From the NCBI RefSeq assembly GCF_036588685.1, contig NC_086378.1, positions 77,145,127-77,209,126 on the forward strand: 64,000 nucleotides of DNA, read 5' to 3'. The stretch comes from Mytilus trossulus. Lineage: Eukaryota; Mollusca; Bivalvia; Mytilida; Mytilidae. The position numbers and the translations under genes were made by a program. Shown in pieces: positions 46,245-57,954 of this stretch; positions within the stretch are counted from its first letter, which is position 1, and every line of letters begins with the position of its first letter. The notes under the pieces are model-generated. The model searched no databases, had not been told where the DNA came from, and saw only the letters and a program-made list of their open reading frames with translations.

Positions 46245-48820
46245 CCATTTTAAAGAAATTGAAATAATTTTAAAAGTAAATATTTTAAAGGACTTACGTT
46301 AACATGGATATTTTCTTAATTTACGAACTCTTTAAACAATATCAACGTAAAAATTATGCGATATTTTGAGAGTTTAAATTTCAACAGGTGCAGCCACTCT
46401 TCAAACCACTTTTATATTTGATGTGGTTTGACACACCTATCCACAAAAGCCCAAATGAAAAAGATGTGAGAAACAACATTTTATTTGTACATCCTTCGAC
46501 AATGAGCAAAACCAGTAACGTATAGTAAACTAAAAAAGGGCATGGAATAACAAAATATGTTAAACTTAAATGAGAAAAATCTATTAAAATATAAAAATAT
46601 TTACTTAAGGTTGTCAGTAAATTGTGATACGAAACCCTTGTCGTAATGATTTATAAATTATACGAAGACTGTCTTATTTAAAATCGTAGATGTCACACAA
46701 GCAGACTGTGTACCACTTAAATCCCTATTTGTAATAATGTTATCCTATAAATTTTGTATGCACAACCTTCATGCAGTCTTTCGTAGCGATTTAGCAGTGA
46801 CACTAAATATCACGCGATTAACAGCAAAAAAAAAGGCAATAACAGAGATAGTGCTCGCATCAAAGTATAAAGGGAGTAAAAACAGCAATAAATATCGCAG
46901 CCATTCAAATATATTTAGGAATATTGTTATTGAGATATTGTTTTTTGACACAGAAAGTTATAAACAAAAAGTATTAGAGATCTTATATTCTCTCGGGGAA
47001 AATGAGGAGAGATGTCTAAAAACCTTCTGCATAACTACTGAAAATATTTTATCAATAGTTGAGATGACCACGTGACAATATGTTCTTGAAGCTGAAGGTA
47101 TAATATCATTTGGTCTGCAAATTCGACAAAAACAAAGGTTGTCACAGTCATTTTGATATTACTTCACCTTTATAAGATTGATTGATCACTGTTTGTTTAC
47201 CGTTCAGTGACAAATAGTTCAGGTATGATCAATACGATATCCTCAAAAGATTAAATCACTAAAATACACAATTATAGTTATGTTCGCGATGCAACATAAA
47301 TTATGATTTACATAAATACAATAACCTACCCTCTTTTCTTTTGACATAAGTTTATTTTCCATTAATTTGCGTATCATTTTCTTGACTATAAAGATACCAA
47401 CGTGTAAGTAATGTTTCTTCATTCACATACTAGTGTACTACGAGCCTGAAAAATAAATGTATAAATGATATATGGAAATTCTAAAATTATTTAACTGTCG
47501 TCGTTCTATATGCTGTTAAATTTTATAAATATAAGCAAGAACTAGTATGTGCATTATATTTTTGAAAAAGTGTACACGAAAATTACCGAGAAAACATTTT
47601 TTAAAAGTATTGCATTCCAAAGCTAGATTAACCTTCATCGAGAACACCTAAATTTTAAAATTTGAAATTTAAGGATGTACATATAAAAATTTGTACATAT
47701 TTTTTTGCACATAAACTATACAAATGTCCCGTTTATAAATCCTTAGTTCTGGTAAACAGATGATTGAGTAATATTTCCACAACGAAAGTATAATTCATTG
47801 TGAGATAGTTAAAATGATACAAGTATTAAAATCAATTTTCTTTTTAAGAATGTTCGATAACATGGAAGAAAGAACTGTCACATGAACTCCTAGTAGTTGT
47901 CTTATTGCCATATAAATACCACATATTCTTTATATTGTAGGATATAAAAAAAACTTGATCACATATACGTTTGTATTTCAATCACATCACAATAACCGGC
48001 AACATTTAGAGTATCAAAACTAAGACATTTTATTTGTTTAACTACTTACTAGACTTCAAGAAGAAAATATGGTTCAAGCAAAACGACCATCATAGTTTAC
48101 ACATTAATAAAACGAATCGAACGTACAGAAAACAAAAAATAAGTTCAATGAAACACCCACCGTATGTATATATATGTTCCGTCTTTCTCAAACATACGTG
48201 TTTACTTAAGTGCTTAGATGTCATGAATAATAAAAATCCGGTAGCTTATTGAGATTTTGTCGTGCATGCATACTTATTTATAAAGTCCGGTTACACAAAA
48301 GATCGGTCACTGTTCTATAATATATCCTGTGTCACAGTGTAGGAGTATTCAATGATATAAGTTGCTTAATAAAAAGGGGGGGGGGGGTGCATTAACGATA
48401 TTTAGTTATAGTTTTATGAACGGCATCGGGGAACTGAAGGTCTCAAATCACATTTAGTAAGATGCATGGATCTTGGCTGTATACCAGCTTTGATTATTTG
48501 TAATATCTTCAATTTTTCACTTATTCTTACAACATTTGTATAAACTTCAAGATTATAAAAAAACGGTTTTTTTCTAAAGTGAACATTGATTGGTTAAATA
48601 TTTCTCAGTGTGTTTGAATTTGTTTGATAGCCTTTTGGTCATGACTGTTTGTCTCTAATATTTAATTAACTGTGCATTTGTATTCAGATATCGCGATCAA
48701 ATTTATTCGTTCTTTGTGTAATGATACGTTTTTTGATTGAGTTAAGTCTGCTAATTGATATTTTATCGTATGTTTTTATATGTTGTGATGTTATGCTATT
48801 GTTTCAGAAAAAGGGAGAAG
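46245..48820. other. Upstream region of the GT-A-like gene, no gene recognised
   Basis: Should contain the promoter and any 5' untranslated exon of the reverse-strand gene. A reverse-strand 'tttaaaatattta' at about 46280-46300 could serve as a TATA-like element. A diverged R1 piece lies at about 46440-46600 ('gacaatgagcaaaacc'). A 112-codon forward frame at 46737-47075 is lysine-rich, lacks a recognisable domain and is not supported. A G-run lies at 48377-48388. Confidence 0.4.
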
Positions 48821-48824
48821 GTTT

Positions 48825-49150
48825 GGGCCCATTAAAACGTTTAATCCCGCTGCAAATGTTTGCACCTGTCCTAAGTCAGGAATCTGATGTACAGTAGTTG
48901 TCGTTTGTTTATGTAATATATACGTGTTTCTCGTTTCTCGTTTTGTTTATATAGATTAGACCGTTGGTTTTCCCGTTTGAATGGTTTTACACTAGTAATT
49001 TTGGGGCCCTTTATAGCTTGTTGTTCGGTGTGAGCCAAGGCTCCGTGTTGAAGGCCGTACTTTAACCTATAATGGTTTAATTTTTAAATTGTTATTTGGA
49101 TGGAGAGTTGTCTCATTGGCACTCACACCACATCTTCCTATATCTATATA
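48825..49150 (-). repeat. R1 (second subfamily), reverse
   Basis: 'tgcacctgtcctaagtcagg', 'tgaatggttttacactagta', 'ttgttcggtgtgagccaagg', 'gttatttggatggagagttg', 'cactcacaccacatcttcct'. It is the inverse of 44255-44535 and of 17955-18290. Confidence 0.82.
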
Positions 49151-49314
49151 AACTGTATACCGGTTTGGAGTCATTTTGGCCGCACTTCGATAAAGCTGCT
49201 TAACATGTTTGCTTGATGTACGAATGTAGCTGTGCAGTATTATGAATGCATCGATGGAAAGCAGATCTTTATTCTTCTTGAAATACAGAAAAGAGTCTTC
49301 ACAAAGATAAGGTC

Positions 49315-49500
49315 GTTAGTTTTCTCATTTGAATTGTTTTACATTGTCATTTCGGGACCTTTTATATCCGACTACGCGGAATATGCTTTGCTCATTGTTG
49401 AAGACCGTATGGTGACCTATAGTTGTAAATTTTTGTGTCATTTTGTTCTCTTCTGGAGAGTTGTCTCATTTGCAATCGTATATACCACAACTTCTTTTTT
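49315..49500 (-). repeat. R1 (first subfamily), reverse, partial
   Basis: 'ttgaattgttttacattgtc', 'cgggaccttttatatccgac', 'gctttgctcattgttgaaga', 'gagagttgtctcatttgcaa'. Open frame by-product. Confidence 0.75.
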
Positions 49501-49549
49501 TATAATTATGGAACGCTAACACGCTATTAACGATTCAAGATTACATAGT

Positions 49550-49935
49550 AGAACGACACTTGTGTAGAACGACATTCTATGAATTTATTATTCTACAACG
49601 AACCTTTCGGAGTGAACCTTATGTTTTATAGCGAATTTCGTGGATCTGATTATCTTAGACGAATCGTTTGGAGTGAATATTTACGGTATTATCGTATGAC
49701 AAACCACCTGAAATGAACATCATGTTGTCGCTTATAGTAGACATGATTTTCTAAAACGAATTATTTGGAACGAACATTTTTGCATTATCGAACCTCTTTG
49801 GTTAGAACAAATCCCTTTGAGTGAATATGATCCCTTTGAAGTAGACATGATGTTCTTAAACAAGTCACTTAGAGCGAAACATGAGTTATATCATCGAACC
49901 GTTTGGTGTGGGACAAACCCCTCTGATTGAACATG
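49550..49935. repeat. Degenerate tandem array around a 'tttggagtgaaca' theme
   Basis: Words of the form 'cgaacctttcggagtgaac', 'cgaatcgtttggagtgaata', 'cgaattatttggaacgaaca' and 'gaaccgtttggtgtggg' recur about eight times at spacings of roughly 30-65 bp, between 'tagtagacatgat' words. Composition differs from both flanks. No coding frame. Confidence 0.5.
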
Positions 49936-50034
49936 GTATCAATATTATCATTTCTTCAGTACATTTAGTTTTTAATTGCAAAAAAACATAGTCATTGTTT
50001 ATACTGATACAAAAGTACACATTATACTGCAGTG

Positions 50035-50190
50035 GCGGATTCAGAAATTTTCATAAGTGGGGGCCCACTGACTGACCTCAGAGGGGGCCCGCTACCGTCA
50101 CGCTTCAGTGATTCCCTTTATAAGCAACCAAATTTTTTCCAAAAAAGGGGGAGCAGGGTCCCCTGTCCCCCCTAAATACGCCTCTGTACT
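50035..50190 (+). repeat. Dispersed repeat with G+C-rich ends
   Basis: Starts 'tggcggattcagaaattttc', carries 'gtgggggcccactgactgac' and 'gggggcccgctaccgtcacg', and ends 'gtcccccctaaatacgcctc'. A related inverse end lies at 40950-40990. It looks like a short non-autonomous element; I recall similar sequence in other molluscs but did not test it. Confidence 0.55.
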
Positions 50191-50194
50191 GCAC

Positions 50195-51090
50195 ACTAGA
50201 TAGTTTTCAGTGTATGCAGGGTTTGGTAAACACTGGTTTGACTGTTTATAAGAGATCGTTGAAGCTGAATGCAACTCTCGAATACATGCAATGACCGCGT
50301 GCTTCTTTTCCTCCGTTTATTTCCGTCTTTTCACAATACGGAACTGACTTATTTTATAATTTGACTAGTGATACATGTACATAATGTTAAACTTGGTATA
50401 TAATCTTCAATACGTGTAGACGAGTACGTATTTCCGTCTTAAAATTTTACATATCTTTATTCCTAATAAGAGATCGTTAGCGATATAAAGAAAAAGGAAA
50501 TAACGGGGGTCTGTTCAATTTTAGTCGGTTTAAAAGGGTATACAGAATCTTCTCATTAGAAGGGTAAAATTGAAGAGTCAATTAATTTTAAACTAAACAT
50601 GCTAAAATAACACTTAATCAAATACGACTTTCTGACTGACTTGAAAATATTTTCAGAGAATGCTGAAGAATTGAATAATTTATGATTCTTAGATAAAAAC
50701 TACAATTTTGATAGATTTTATTTCATGAATTGACATAATTAAGATAAAAACGGGGAGAAAAGGACATACTCAATCAAATCAAATATTTTATAGAAAGTTA
50801 TGCTTTTTATTGTATCTTAGAGTTATAGAAATATTTTTTTTCTTTTTATTATGATCTTATTTACTAATATTGCAGTTTTCTGGTATTAACTCTGTGTTGA
50901 AACAAATACAAATTGTGACTTGGATGGAGAGTTGTCTCGTTGGCACTCATACCACACCTTCTTATATCTATTTACATAGAAAAGTGGATCGTCCTGTTTA
51001 TTTTTCATATTTTTACAATAATATTTTGGAGAAAAAGTATTATCAACATTACCGTTTCAATTTTTTATATTCTTCCTACTGAATTACATG
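50195..51090. other. Non-coding stretch
   Basis: A+T-rich with no coding exon. A short R1-like piece ('acttggatggagagttgtct', 'cactcataccacacc') lies at 50915-50970. Confidence 0.4.
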
Positions 51091-51094
51091 TGTA

Positions 51095-51710
51095 TTAAAG
51101 TAAGCAGATGTGGCATGACTGCCATTGAGACAATTATGAGCTCCCACTTGTCAAATTAGTGAATACAGGCAATTAAACATATCACTGAAGGGTCTTTAAA
51201 AAAGATGAAAAAACGTATAGTCGGCTATAAAAGGCACCGACATGTAAAAATGTTAATCAATTCAAACGAGAAAAGCTAATTAATGGTTTAGAACCAACGG
51301 CAACCTCTGAACAACAAGCTACTGAAATTTGATAGGCACACTGTGTGTGATTTCTTAACAATCCTCTTTATATTGGAAAGTGATGTTACAACAAATACGA
51401 TTTGTCTGTAAGACAAGACTACTTCGAAAGCAGAGTAGTATACCTAACCTAATACTTATTACATGGTTTAGATAACCAAAGATATTACCTTTACCTACAC
51501 GCTCAATGCACTTTGCTGTGAACAGTTAAATCCTCTGCATTTGTTTGCACCGGTTTTTAGTAAGGAACCTGTTGTTAAGTGGTTGTCGTTCACTGTGTTG
51601 ATGGGGTTCATAATTGTTTCTAATTTCTTGTTTTTTAATTTTGATTATACCGTTGGTTTTCCTGTTTGAATGGTTTTACATTGGTCACTTTTGAGGCCCT
51701 GTCATTTGAA
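51095..51710. repeat. Two diverged R1 pieces in opposite orientation
   Basis: Forward piece 51095-51290 ('agcagatgtggcatgactgc', 'atagtcggctataaaaggca'). Reverse piece 51560-51710 ('ggttgtcgttcactgtgttg', 'accgttggttttcctgtttg'). Confidence 0.6.
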
Positions 51711-51879
51711 AGTTAATAAATAAAGGATATAAAGTAGAAAAAATTAATGGTCCATGCGTGTTTTAGAGATATATAAGCCATTGAAAAGTTGGCGGGAAAT
51801 AATTCTCTCTAAATTTTTCATGTATTTAACAATGTCCGACATTTTTCCTTTCAAAAGTTATGAAAACAAACCAAGGATT

Positions 51880-52112
51880 TTATATGAATTTCAAATAGGG
51901 TCTTTTAGTTTATTTTTAATTTTAGTTTCTTGTGTACAATTTTGAGTTTAGTATGAGGTTCATAATAACTGAACTAGTATATATATTTGTTTAGAGGCCA
52001 GCTGAAGGACCCCTCCGGGTTCGGGAATTTTTCGTAGCATTGAAGACATGTTGATGACCTTCTGCTGTTGTCTGTTTTATGGTCGGGTTGTTGTCATTCT
52101 CAATTTTATTTT
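51880..52112 (-). repeat. R3 with its long flank, reverse
   Basis: 'tagtttcttgtgtacaattt', 'aactgaactagtatatatat', 'ggccagctgaaggacccct', 'gatgaccttctgctgttgtc', 'tggtcgggttgttgtc'. It is the inverse of 17288-17530, including the part beyond 'actagt'. Confidence 0.75.
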
Positions 52113-52524
52113 AAACTATATGTACATTTTTTTTTTATAATCAATGTATGAATAGGAAAGTAAGGGTTAGCGGGGAAATTATTTTAATGGCACTACATGG
52201 ATAAAACCAGAAGATATTGAACATCTGGCAAAAATTCAAAAACAAGAGGTGCAAACATCCTAAACAGCCAAAACAAGAACAAACTGTAAAAATCAGTTGC
52301 AATTATCCTATTAATAGCTTAAAAGATAGACAAAAACTACCAAATAAAAAACAGTAGACACAAATCACTGATAAAAGAGTACTCGCAGTTATTGAGCGTT
52401 AGTTGAAAGCCAATTATTACTGATAAATAAATCATATTTTCCAAGACAAAGTTATTAATCAGTACACATCCAATGAACTTAGGATAAAGACGCCAAAACC
52501 CACGACCTTGTGCAATCCCATATT

Positions 52525-52680
52525 CAGAAATTAATGCGATTTTTTTTTTATTATTACGAAAAATGCGACAGAGTTGTAAAAAATTAAACTCGCATTGACA
52601 TAATCGTAAAAATTAAAATCGCATCGTAGTCTAAAATGTCAAAAACGCAATAATAAATGCACGCAATAATTTCTGAATTT
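52525..52680. repeat. Small MITE with terminal inverted repeats
   Basis: The left end 'attcagaaattaatgcgatt' and the right end 'gcaataatttctgaattta' are inverse copies, about 155 bp in total. The interior repeats 'aaaaatcgcat/gcgacag' words. Confidence 0.6.
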
Positions 52681-52749
52681 ACGGTATAAGTTAACAGTAA
52701 CATTTGAATGTAGGATCACGAGTTTGCATACAGTAGTATATATCATTAT

Positions 52750-52920
52750 CACTGAACTAGTATATATTTGTTTAGGGGCCAGCTGAAGGACGCCTCCGGG
52801 TGCGGGAATTTCTCGCTACATTGAAGACCTGTTGGTGACCTTCTGCTGTTGTTTTTTTTATTTGGTCGGGTTGTTGTCTCTTTGACACATTCCCCATTTC
52901 CATTCTCAATTTTATTCAGT
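52750..52920 (-). repeat. R3 copy, reverse
   Basis: 'tgaactagtatatatttgtt', 'ggccagctgaaggacgcctc', 'gaagacctgttggtgacctt', 'ttgacacattccccatttcc'. It matches 17025-17130 closely. Confidence 0.78.
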
Positions 52921-53091
52921 AAAAGTTGCAAAAATTACGCATCGTTCGTCAGTGTTAAGTTTAAACATAAAATACGTATGTACTATCATGTTCCCTGTTT
53001 TTAAAACCATGTGAACATGATTTAGCAAATGCAATTATATTTACGTTTCTTACTGAATACAATAAAACGCGAACACATTGTTGTAGTCCGA

Positions 53092-53778
53092 TATTACTCT
53101 GACGTCCAACGGCGGTTTCGCCAGACAAGCTGGGGCCGTGGGACGACAGAGCTCGTCCCGTATCAAAAAATGGATATTTGCCCACCCAAAATAGATGCGC
53201 TGCGTCGGCATCGATTCCGCCATTTTGCCTTTAATTTTCAAAGATTATCACGTGACCACGAGAAAACAGTGATGATTTATGCAAATGACCATAATATAAC
53301 ACCTCGTTCATTTACGATGCAATTTATCTTAATGTCCGAGAGCCGATCTCCTGTAAAGGAGGTGAAAAATCGTGGTTAGCTACTAAATGTTAAACATTGA
53401 TCTCCTATAATGGAGGTGAAAAAATATAAGTATTTGCATATTTTGAGTCTCGAGACCACGAACTCTCTCGTAACTTGACGTCCATTTGAAAGTGAAAGTC
53501 AAAACGCCGAAATCGATGGGTCTCTGTGAAAACTATTAAAATATGGCAAAATAAAGGTTGGCAGGTAGGTGAATCTTACATAAATGAAGAGATACATGAA
53601 AAAGGAACAGATTGATGCCCGATTTATATAATTCCATGGCCGTAAGTCGACACCAGAAGCGACGAAGCAGCGCATCTATTTTGGGTGGGCAAATATCCAC
53701 TTTTAGATACGGGACGAGCTCTGACGTCCCACGGCCCATGCTTGTATGGCAAAACAGCCGTTGGACGTCAGAGTAATT
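53092..53778. mobile_element. Inverted-repeat element of about 690 bp with arms of about 125 bp
   Basis: The left arm 53092-53215 begins attactctgacgtccaacgg and includes 'gggccgtgggacgacagag', 'gctcgtcccgtatc', 'gcccacccaaaatagatgcg'. The right arm 53640-53778 is its inverse, with about 85-90% identity judged by eye. The interior contains two copies of 'gatctcctgtaaaggaggtg' type sequence (about 53345 and 53400). Arms are G+C-richer than the surroundings. No transposase. Open frames in each arm read the same sequence from opposite directions and are not genes. Confidence 0.82.
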
Positions 53779-53784
53779 AAAATT

Positions 53785-54690
53785 AGAAGTCTCAATTAAC
53801 ACAAAAGAATCTGCATAGCAGAATCCTGCACGTGTTCTGTAACAAAAAATCTACAAAATAAAAACAACATATTAAAATAGTTATACTTAAACAATATGAA
53901 AACAAAATATATAAATATTTTTAAAATTTCAACTTTTAACTATGAAACGTTTGCTGGTTTTGTCACTCCCCAATCCTCGATAACTCAAAATTCGTGCAGT
54001 TAACGTATACACTAACCGTCAAACCGAATTTTAACAATTGATACACAACCTATGTACACTATCATTGCGCAAATCTCCCACTCATCACGAATAACGCACA
54101 TTATTATCAATTGAGATATCAAAATAAGGCAACCTCATCATAAACTTTTGATTACTATGGCAGTATTTTACTCTGAGTATATGTATACAGACAAACCTGT
54201 GCACATAGAGAAGTTTTTAGTCTTGGCAGGAACTGAATGATTGAATTACAAATGTATTTTAAAGAGGCACTAGCTGTTAAATTCATGTTCACTGATTTGA
54301 CTCAAATTCTTATATTTGTATTTTTAACATTTCTCTTACCTATCGATCGTCTTTATGAACGCTGATAGAAATTTAAAATTTCCAATTACGGCGCAAAAAT
54401 TACAAAGATATGCCAAATGAAAATAGTTATATTCGATGTGAACTGGCACAACTCTAAATTTCCGAAGGTTGTGACATTTTAGATGTTATAACTGCATTGA
54501 GGACAGTCCTCAAACTAAAAAATCAAAAATGTCCTAACCGATCCAAGTTGGTATAACATTTTAAATTTGACAACGGTAGGACAATTGCAACAGAAACTAC
54601 ATATTTAAGCCTCCCAAACGAATAGCAGTCTAATAATGATTAGAAAAATAAGTTTTATCTAATGAGGTAAACTAATTGAACGTGGCTACG
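53785..54690. other. Non-coding stretch
   Basis: A+T-rich with no exon, repeat unit or inverted structure I can support. Confidence 0.4.
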
Positions 54691-54694
54691 TACT

Positions 54695-55650
54695 TATAAA
54701 TCCATCCCGAATGAATGGAGCCCTGTAACTTAAACTGGTATTTAAAAAAAATCGATCTGTCAAAGCCAGTTCTAAAGCCGGAGTTACTGGAAACATGTGA
54801 TGACAGGAAAATAAGGGACTCGTTCTAAGTTTGGATATATATATAAAAAAAATATGAACGAGTCTAAATTGAAAACTACGTTCAACCCTATGATTGCGTT
54901 GGATAAAAATAGCAATTCCTATACGTGTGCATGTAAAACAAATTTCGTTGTAGAAGGGTCTAAAAACAGCACAAACAACATTTTCAAAAAGACCAAAAAA
55001 GTGAAAAAAAGTATATTTTAACAAAACGTATTTGACTAACAGGTCGAACAACTGATGTTCTTTCACTCTACTGACTGCCATTGGCGATTGCCAAATAAAA
55101 TTGATCACAAGATGTAACACAATGGATCTTAATTTAAATTTAATACTAAACAGGAATATTTTTTTTTTAACTTTGGGCCACGATGTTATGCCACAAACAT
55201 ACGGTGTCAATATTTTTTGTACACCAGATCCGGATTTTGACATTAAATGTCTCTTCAGTGATGTTAGGGATCGAAATTGTATTTGAAAGGCCATATAAAA
55301 AGTCCTCTCATTTTTAGAAAAAAGTACCCTCATTTTTAGATAAACTCTTAACTTTTAAGAGTCAATATAGGATGAACGGATCGTATAAACCAGAGGGAAA
55401 ATATGACACAAGCCTAAACGAAAAAATATAAACGAGTCTAAATTGAAAACTACGTTCAAACCTATGATTGCGTTGGATAAAACCGCAATTTTATACGTGT
55501 GCATGTAAAACAAATTTCGTTGTAGAAGGGTCTAAAAACAGCACAAACAACATTTTCCAAAAGACCAAAAAAGTTTTAAAAAAAAGTATATTAATAAATA
55601 TATATAGATTAAAACTGACGTGGAAAGGTAACACATGCCCACCAAAAGCT
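54695..55650. repeat. Tandem element, period 574 bp, about one and a half units
   Basis: A block of about 170 bp starting 'aacgagtctaaattgaaaac' occurs at 54857 and again at 55431, nearly identical. Between them, 55190-55280 ('acaccagatccggattttga', 'atgtctcttcagtgatgtta') resembles the R6/352-bp family, so the two satellites share an ancestral module. A 215-codon reverse frame over this region is rejected as coding. Confidence 0.65.
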
Positions 55651-55654
55651 CTTT

Positions 55655-55852
55655 TATTGAGAGCCCAGGTGGTCGTGTGGTCTAGCGGGACGGCTGCAGT
55701 GCAGGCGATTTGGTGTCACGATATCACAGTAGCATGGGTTCGAATCCTGGCGAGGGAAGAACCAAAAATTTGCGAAAGCAAATTTACAGATCTAACATTG
55801 TTGGGTTGATGTTTAGACGAGTTGCATAAATATATATATATATATATATAGA
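55655..55852 (+). mobile_element. tRNA-derived SINE with intact-looking A and B boxes
   Basis: The head region reads 'gtggtctagcgg' (A box, consensus TRGYNNANNNG) and, about 58 bp on, GGTTCGAATCC (perfect B box), the internal RNA polymerase III promoter of tRNA genes. A conserved body ('gaaagcaaatttacagatct') follows, then an (at)n tail at 55827-55851. A diverged copy lies at 62041-62170. The cloverleaf is not complete enough to call a functional tRNA. Confidence 0.75.
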
Positions 55853-55854
55853 TT

Positions 55855-57010
55855 AAGCTTTATATTTTAATAGCTCTGTTTAATTTTATATTATAGATTA
55901 AAAATATATGTTTATCATCGTTTTTACCTGTAAAAGAATTATGTTTCGTGGGTCAAATCAGTCAATCAAATGATTTGTTTCAGTTTCAATGTTGACATTC
56001 TTTTCCTTTAAATAACTTTACACGGACAAATCATGGATTATCCATCACTAGCTAAGGGTCTTAATTGAAGTTCAAACGAATACGGATTCAATGAGTTCGA
56101 ATTATTCACTTATTCATCATCAATGTTTAATAGCTTATTTGGACAAAAATTGAACCGTACTGCCTGCTTAAAGCAAATTTACTTTCACTATTTCACTTTC
56201 ATTAAATTAAAGGATTAACAATAACAATCAGATTTTAGATTTTTTTTATCTATCTCATAGCTAGTGCCACTTCAAATTTCGGAAAATTATAAGTTTCATG
56301 ATTTTGCCTTTTCAATATTTTCATTCCTGCAGAAGGTGCCAAAAATAAACTAAGTTTGGAAAGAGGTTTGAGAAGTTCTCCTCATATAGAAATGAGAGTA
56401 TAATGATCCAAAGAATTACAGAGGTATAACTATTACCAGTAATTTAGGCTGGTGTATAGCTATTGTTGACATTTCACCTATTATGACTGCATGTTTTGTT
56501 CACACAGCGTTGTCAATATAAACGGAATTTTATGCTACTGTCATACAAATGACAGGTTTAAGGTATTCGGCCCATAATAGGCCAATATACAACAAGCAAA
56601 ATAATTTACATTTTTATCAAGGATTGTCTAAGCGTTCTTACTATGAAAAAAAAATCCGCAAACTATTTCAGGTTAACAGCAGAGCTGGGTTACAGTGCCC
56701 CCTTTTTTGTCCTCAAATGCCAAATAAGGGGTTTAAATAGCAAGTAATTTAAAAAAAAAATCTATATAGTATAATTTACTAATCTATCTTTTAAAAGGAA
56801 CCTTACATGTAACCTTGTAAAATTGAACATAAAAAATAAATTGTATTTTTGCTATTCTATTTTTAGAACTGTGTTATTGTTACTAATTATAGAAAAAGGA
56901 GAAAAGTCTAAAAATTGTCAATTTTATATCTTCACTAGTTCAAAAGTGAATATTTTAGCAGAGCATTAAAAAATGACATTTAAATTAACTTTACATATTG
57001 TTCCATCCTA
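55855..57010. other. Non-coding A+T-rich stretch
   Basis: No exon or repeat was recognised. Long A-runs occur near 56750 and 57010. Confidence 0.4.
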
Positions 57011-57039
57011 AAAAAAAATTTGGAAACTTTAACCGTACC

Positions 57040-57640
57040 AATTTTGAGAAATTTTGATTAAGAATGTCAAGGTCACAGTTCGTAAATGGAGACTTGGTAT
57101 CCCTGTTCTGATGTTTTTTGGTATAATTTATGTGAATATTTAGCAAAACTAACTATACTTCATATAATCTTATTATAAGAATAAAATATGATATTTATGA
57201 CATATAAAGTTCAAAAGGTCAAAGGTCAAGGTCATTTTTTGGAGCTAAAATGAACAAAAATCTTCTTTTTTGCTAAATTTTCAAAAGTGTATCTACCTAT
57301 TGGTCCCATAATCTTCACAACCTTTGTAAATAAAGACCATTTGATGATATTCAAAAGATCATGGTTTAGTTTCAACATTTAGGGGTCAACAGGTCAAAAG
57401 GTCAGGTAATTTTAGGAGCTAAAATTAGACAATGACCTTCTTTCTTGCTCAATTTTCTATAGTAAACTTACCTTTATGTACCATAATCTTTCATTTCATT
57501 TGTTAATTATGATAACTTTATGATATGCATTAGATATAAGATTAACTTCAACCTTGAGGTGAAAAGGTTAAAGGTCAAGGTAATTTTAGGACCTGAAATC
57601 TGAAAATTCTCTCGTTTTTGCTCATATTTCAATAGTATAT
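57040..57640. repeat. Degenerate tandem array, unit about 175 bp
   Basis: The theme 'aaggtcaaaggtcaaggtca', then 'ggagctaaaatgaac' and 'cttcttttttgct', recurs at about 57222, 57398 and 57571, with a weaker first round near 57095. Units differ by small indels. An R1 copy abuts its right end. Confidence 0.7.
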
Positions 57641-57644
57641 AATA

Positions 57645-57950
57645 AAAAGAAGATGTGGTATGATTGCCAATGAGACAACTCTCTACAAGAGACCAAAATG
57701 ATACAGAAATTAACAGTTATAGGTAACTGTAGTGTACAGCCTTCAACAATGAGCAAAGCCTATACCGCATAGTCAGCTATAAAAGGCCCAAAATGACAAT
57801 GTAAAACAATTCAAAGGAGAAAATTCACGTCCTTATTTAAAAAAAAATGATAAAAAAACAAATATTTTACACACAAACAAACCACAACCACTGAATAACA
57901 GACTCCTGACTTGGGACAGACACATACATACATAATGTGGAGGGTTTAAA
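57645..57950 (+). repeat. Dispersed repeat family R1, well preserved
   Basis: 'aagaagatgtggtatgattg', 'ccaatgagacaactctctac', 'aatgagcaaagcctataccg', 'gtcagctataaaaggcccaa', 'ctcctgacttgggacagaca'. Same orientation and order as 39343-39735. Confidence 0.82.
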
Positions 57951-57954
57951 AATG

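Noticed and set aside
46737-47075. 112-codon forward open frame
   Set aside because: A+T-rich, lysine-heavy, no recognisable domain, no splice or promoter context.
53029-53802. Open frames in the two arms of the foldback element
   Set aside because: The two arms encode the same residues from opposite strands because they are inverted copies; no gene is implied.
54686-55333. 215-codon reverse open frame
   Set aside because: It lies over a tandem repeat element, has no domain I recognise, and part of it mirrors the reverse frames seen in the 352-bp satellite units.
55670-55770. A functional tRNA gene
   Set aside because: A and B boxes are present, but the acceptor stem and cloverleaf do not close, and a SINE body and (at)n tail follow.
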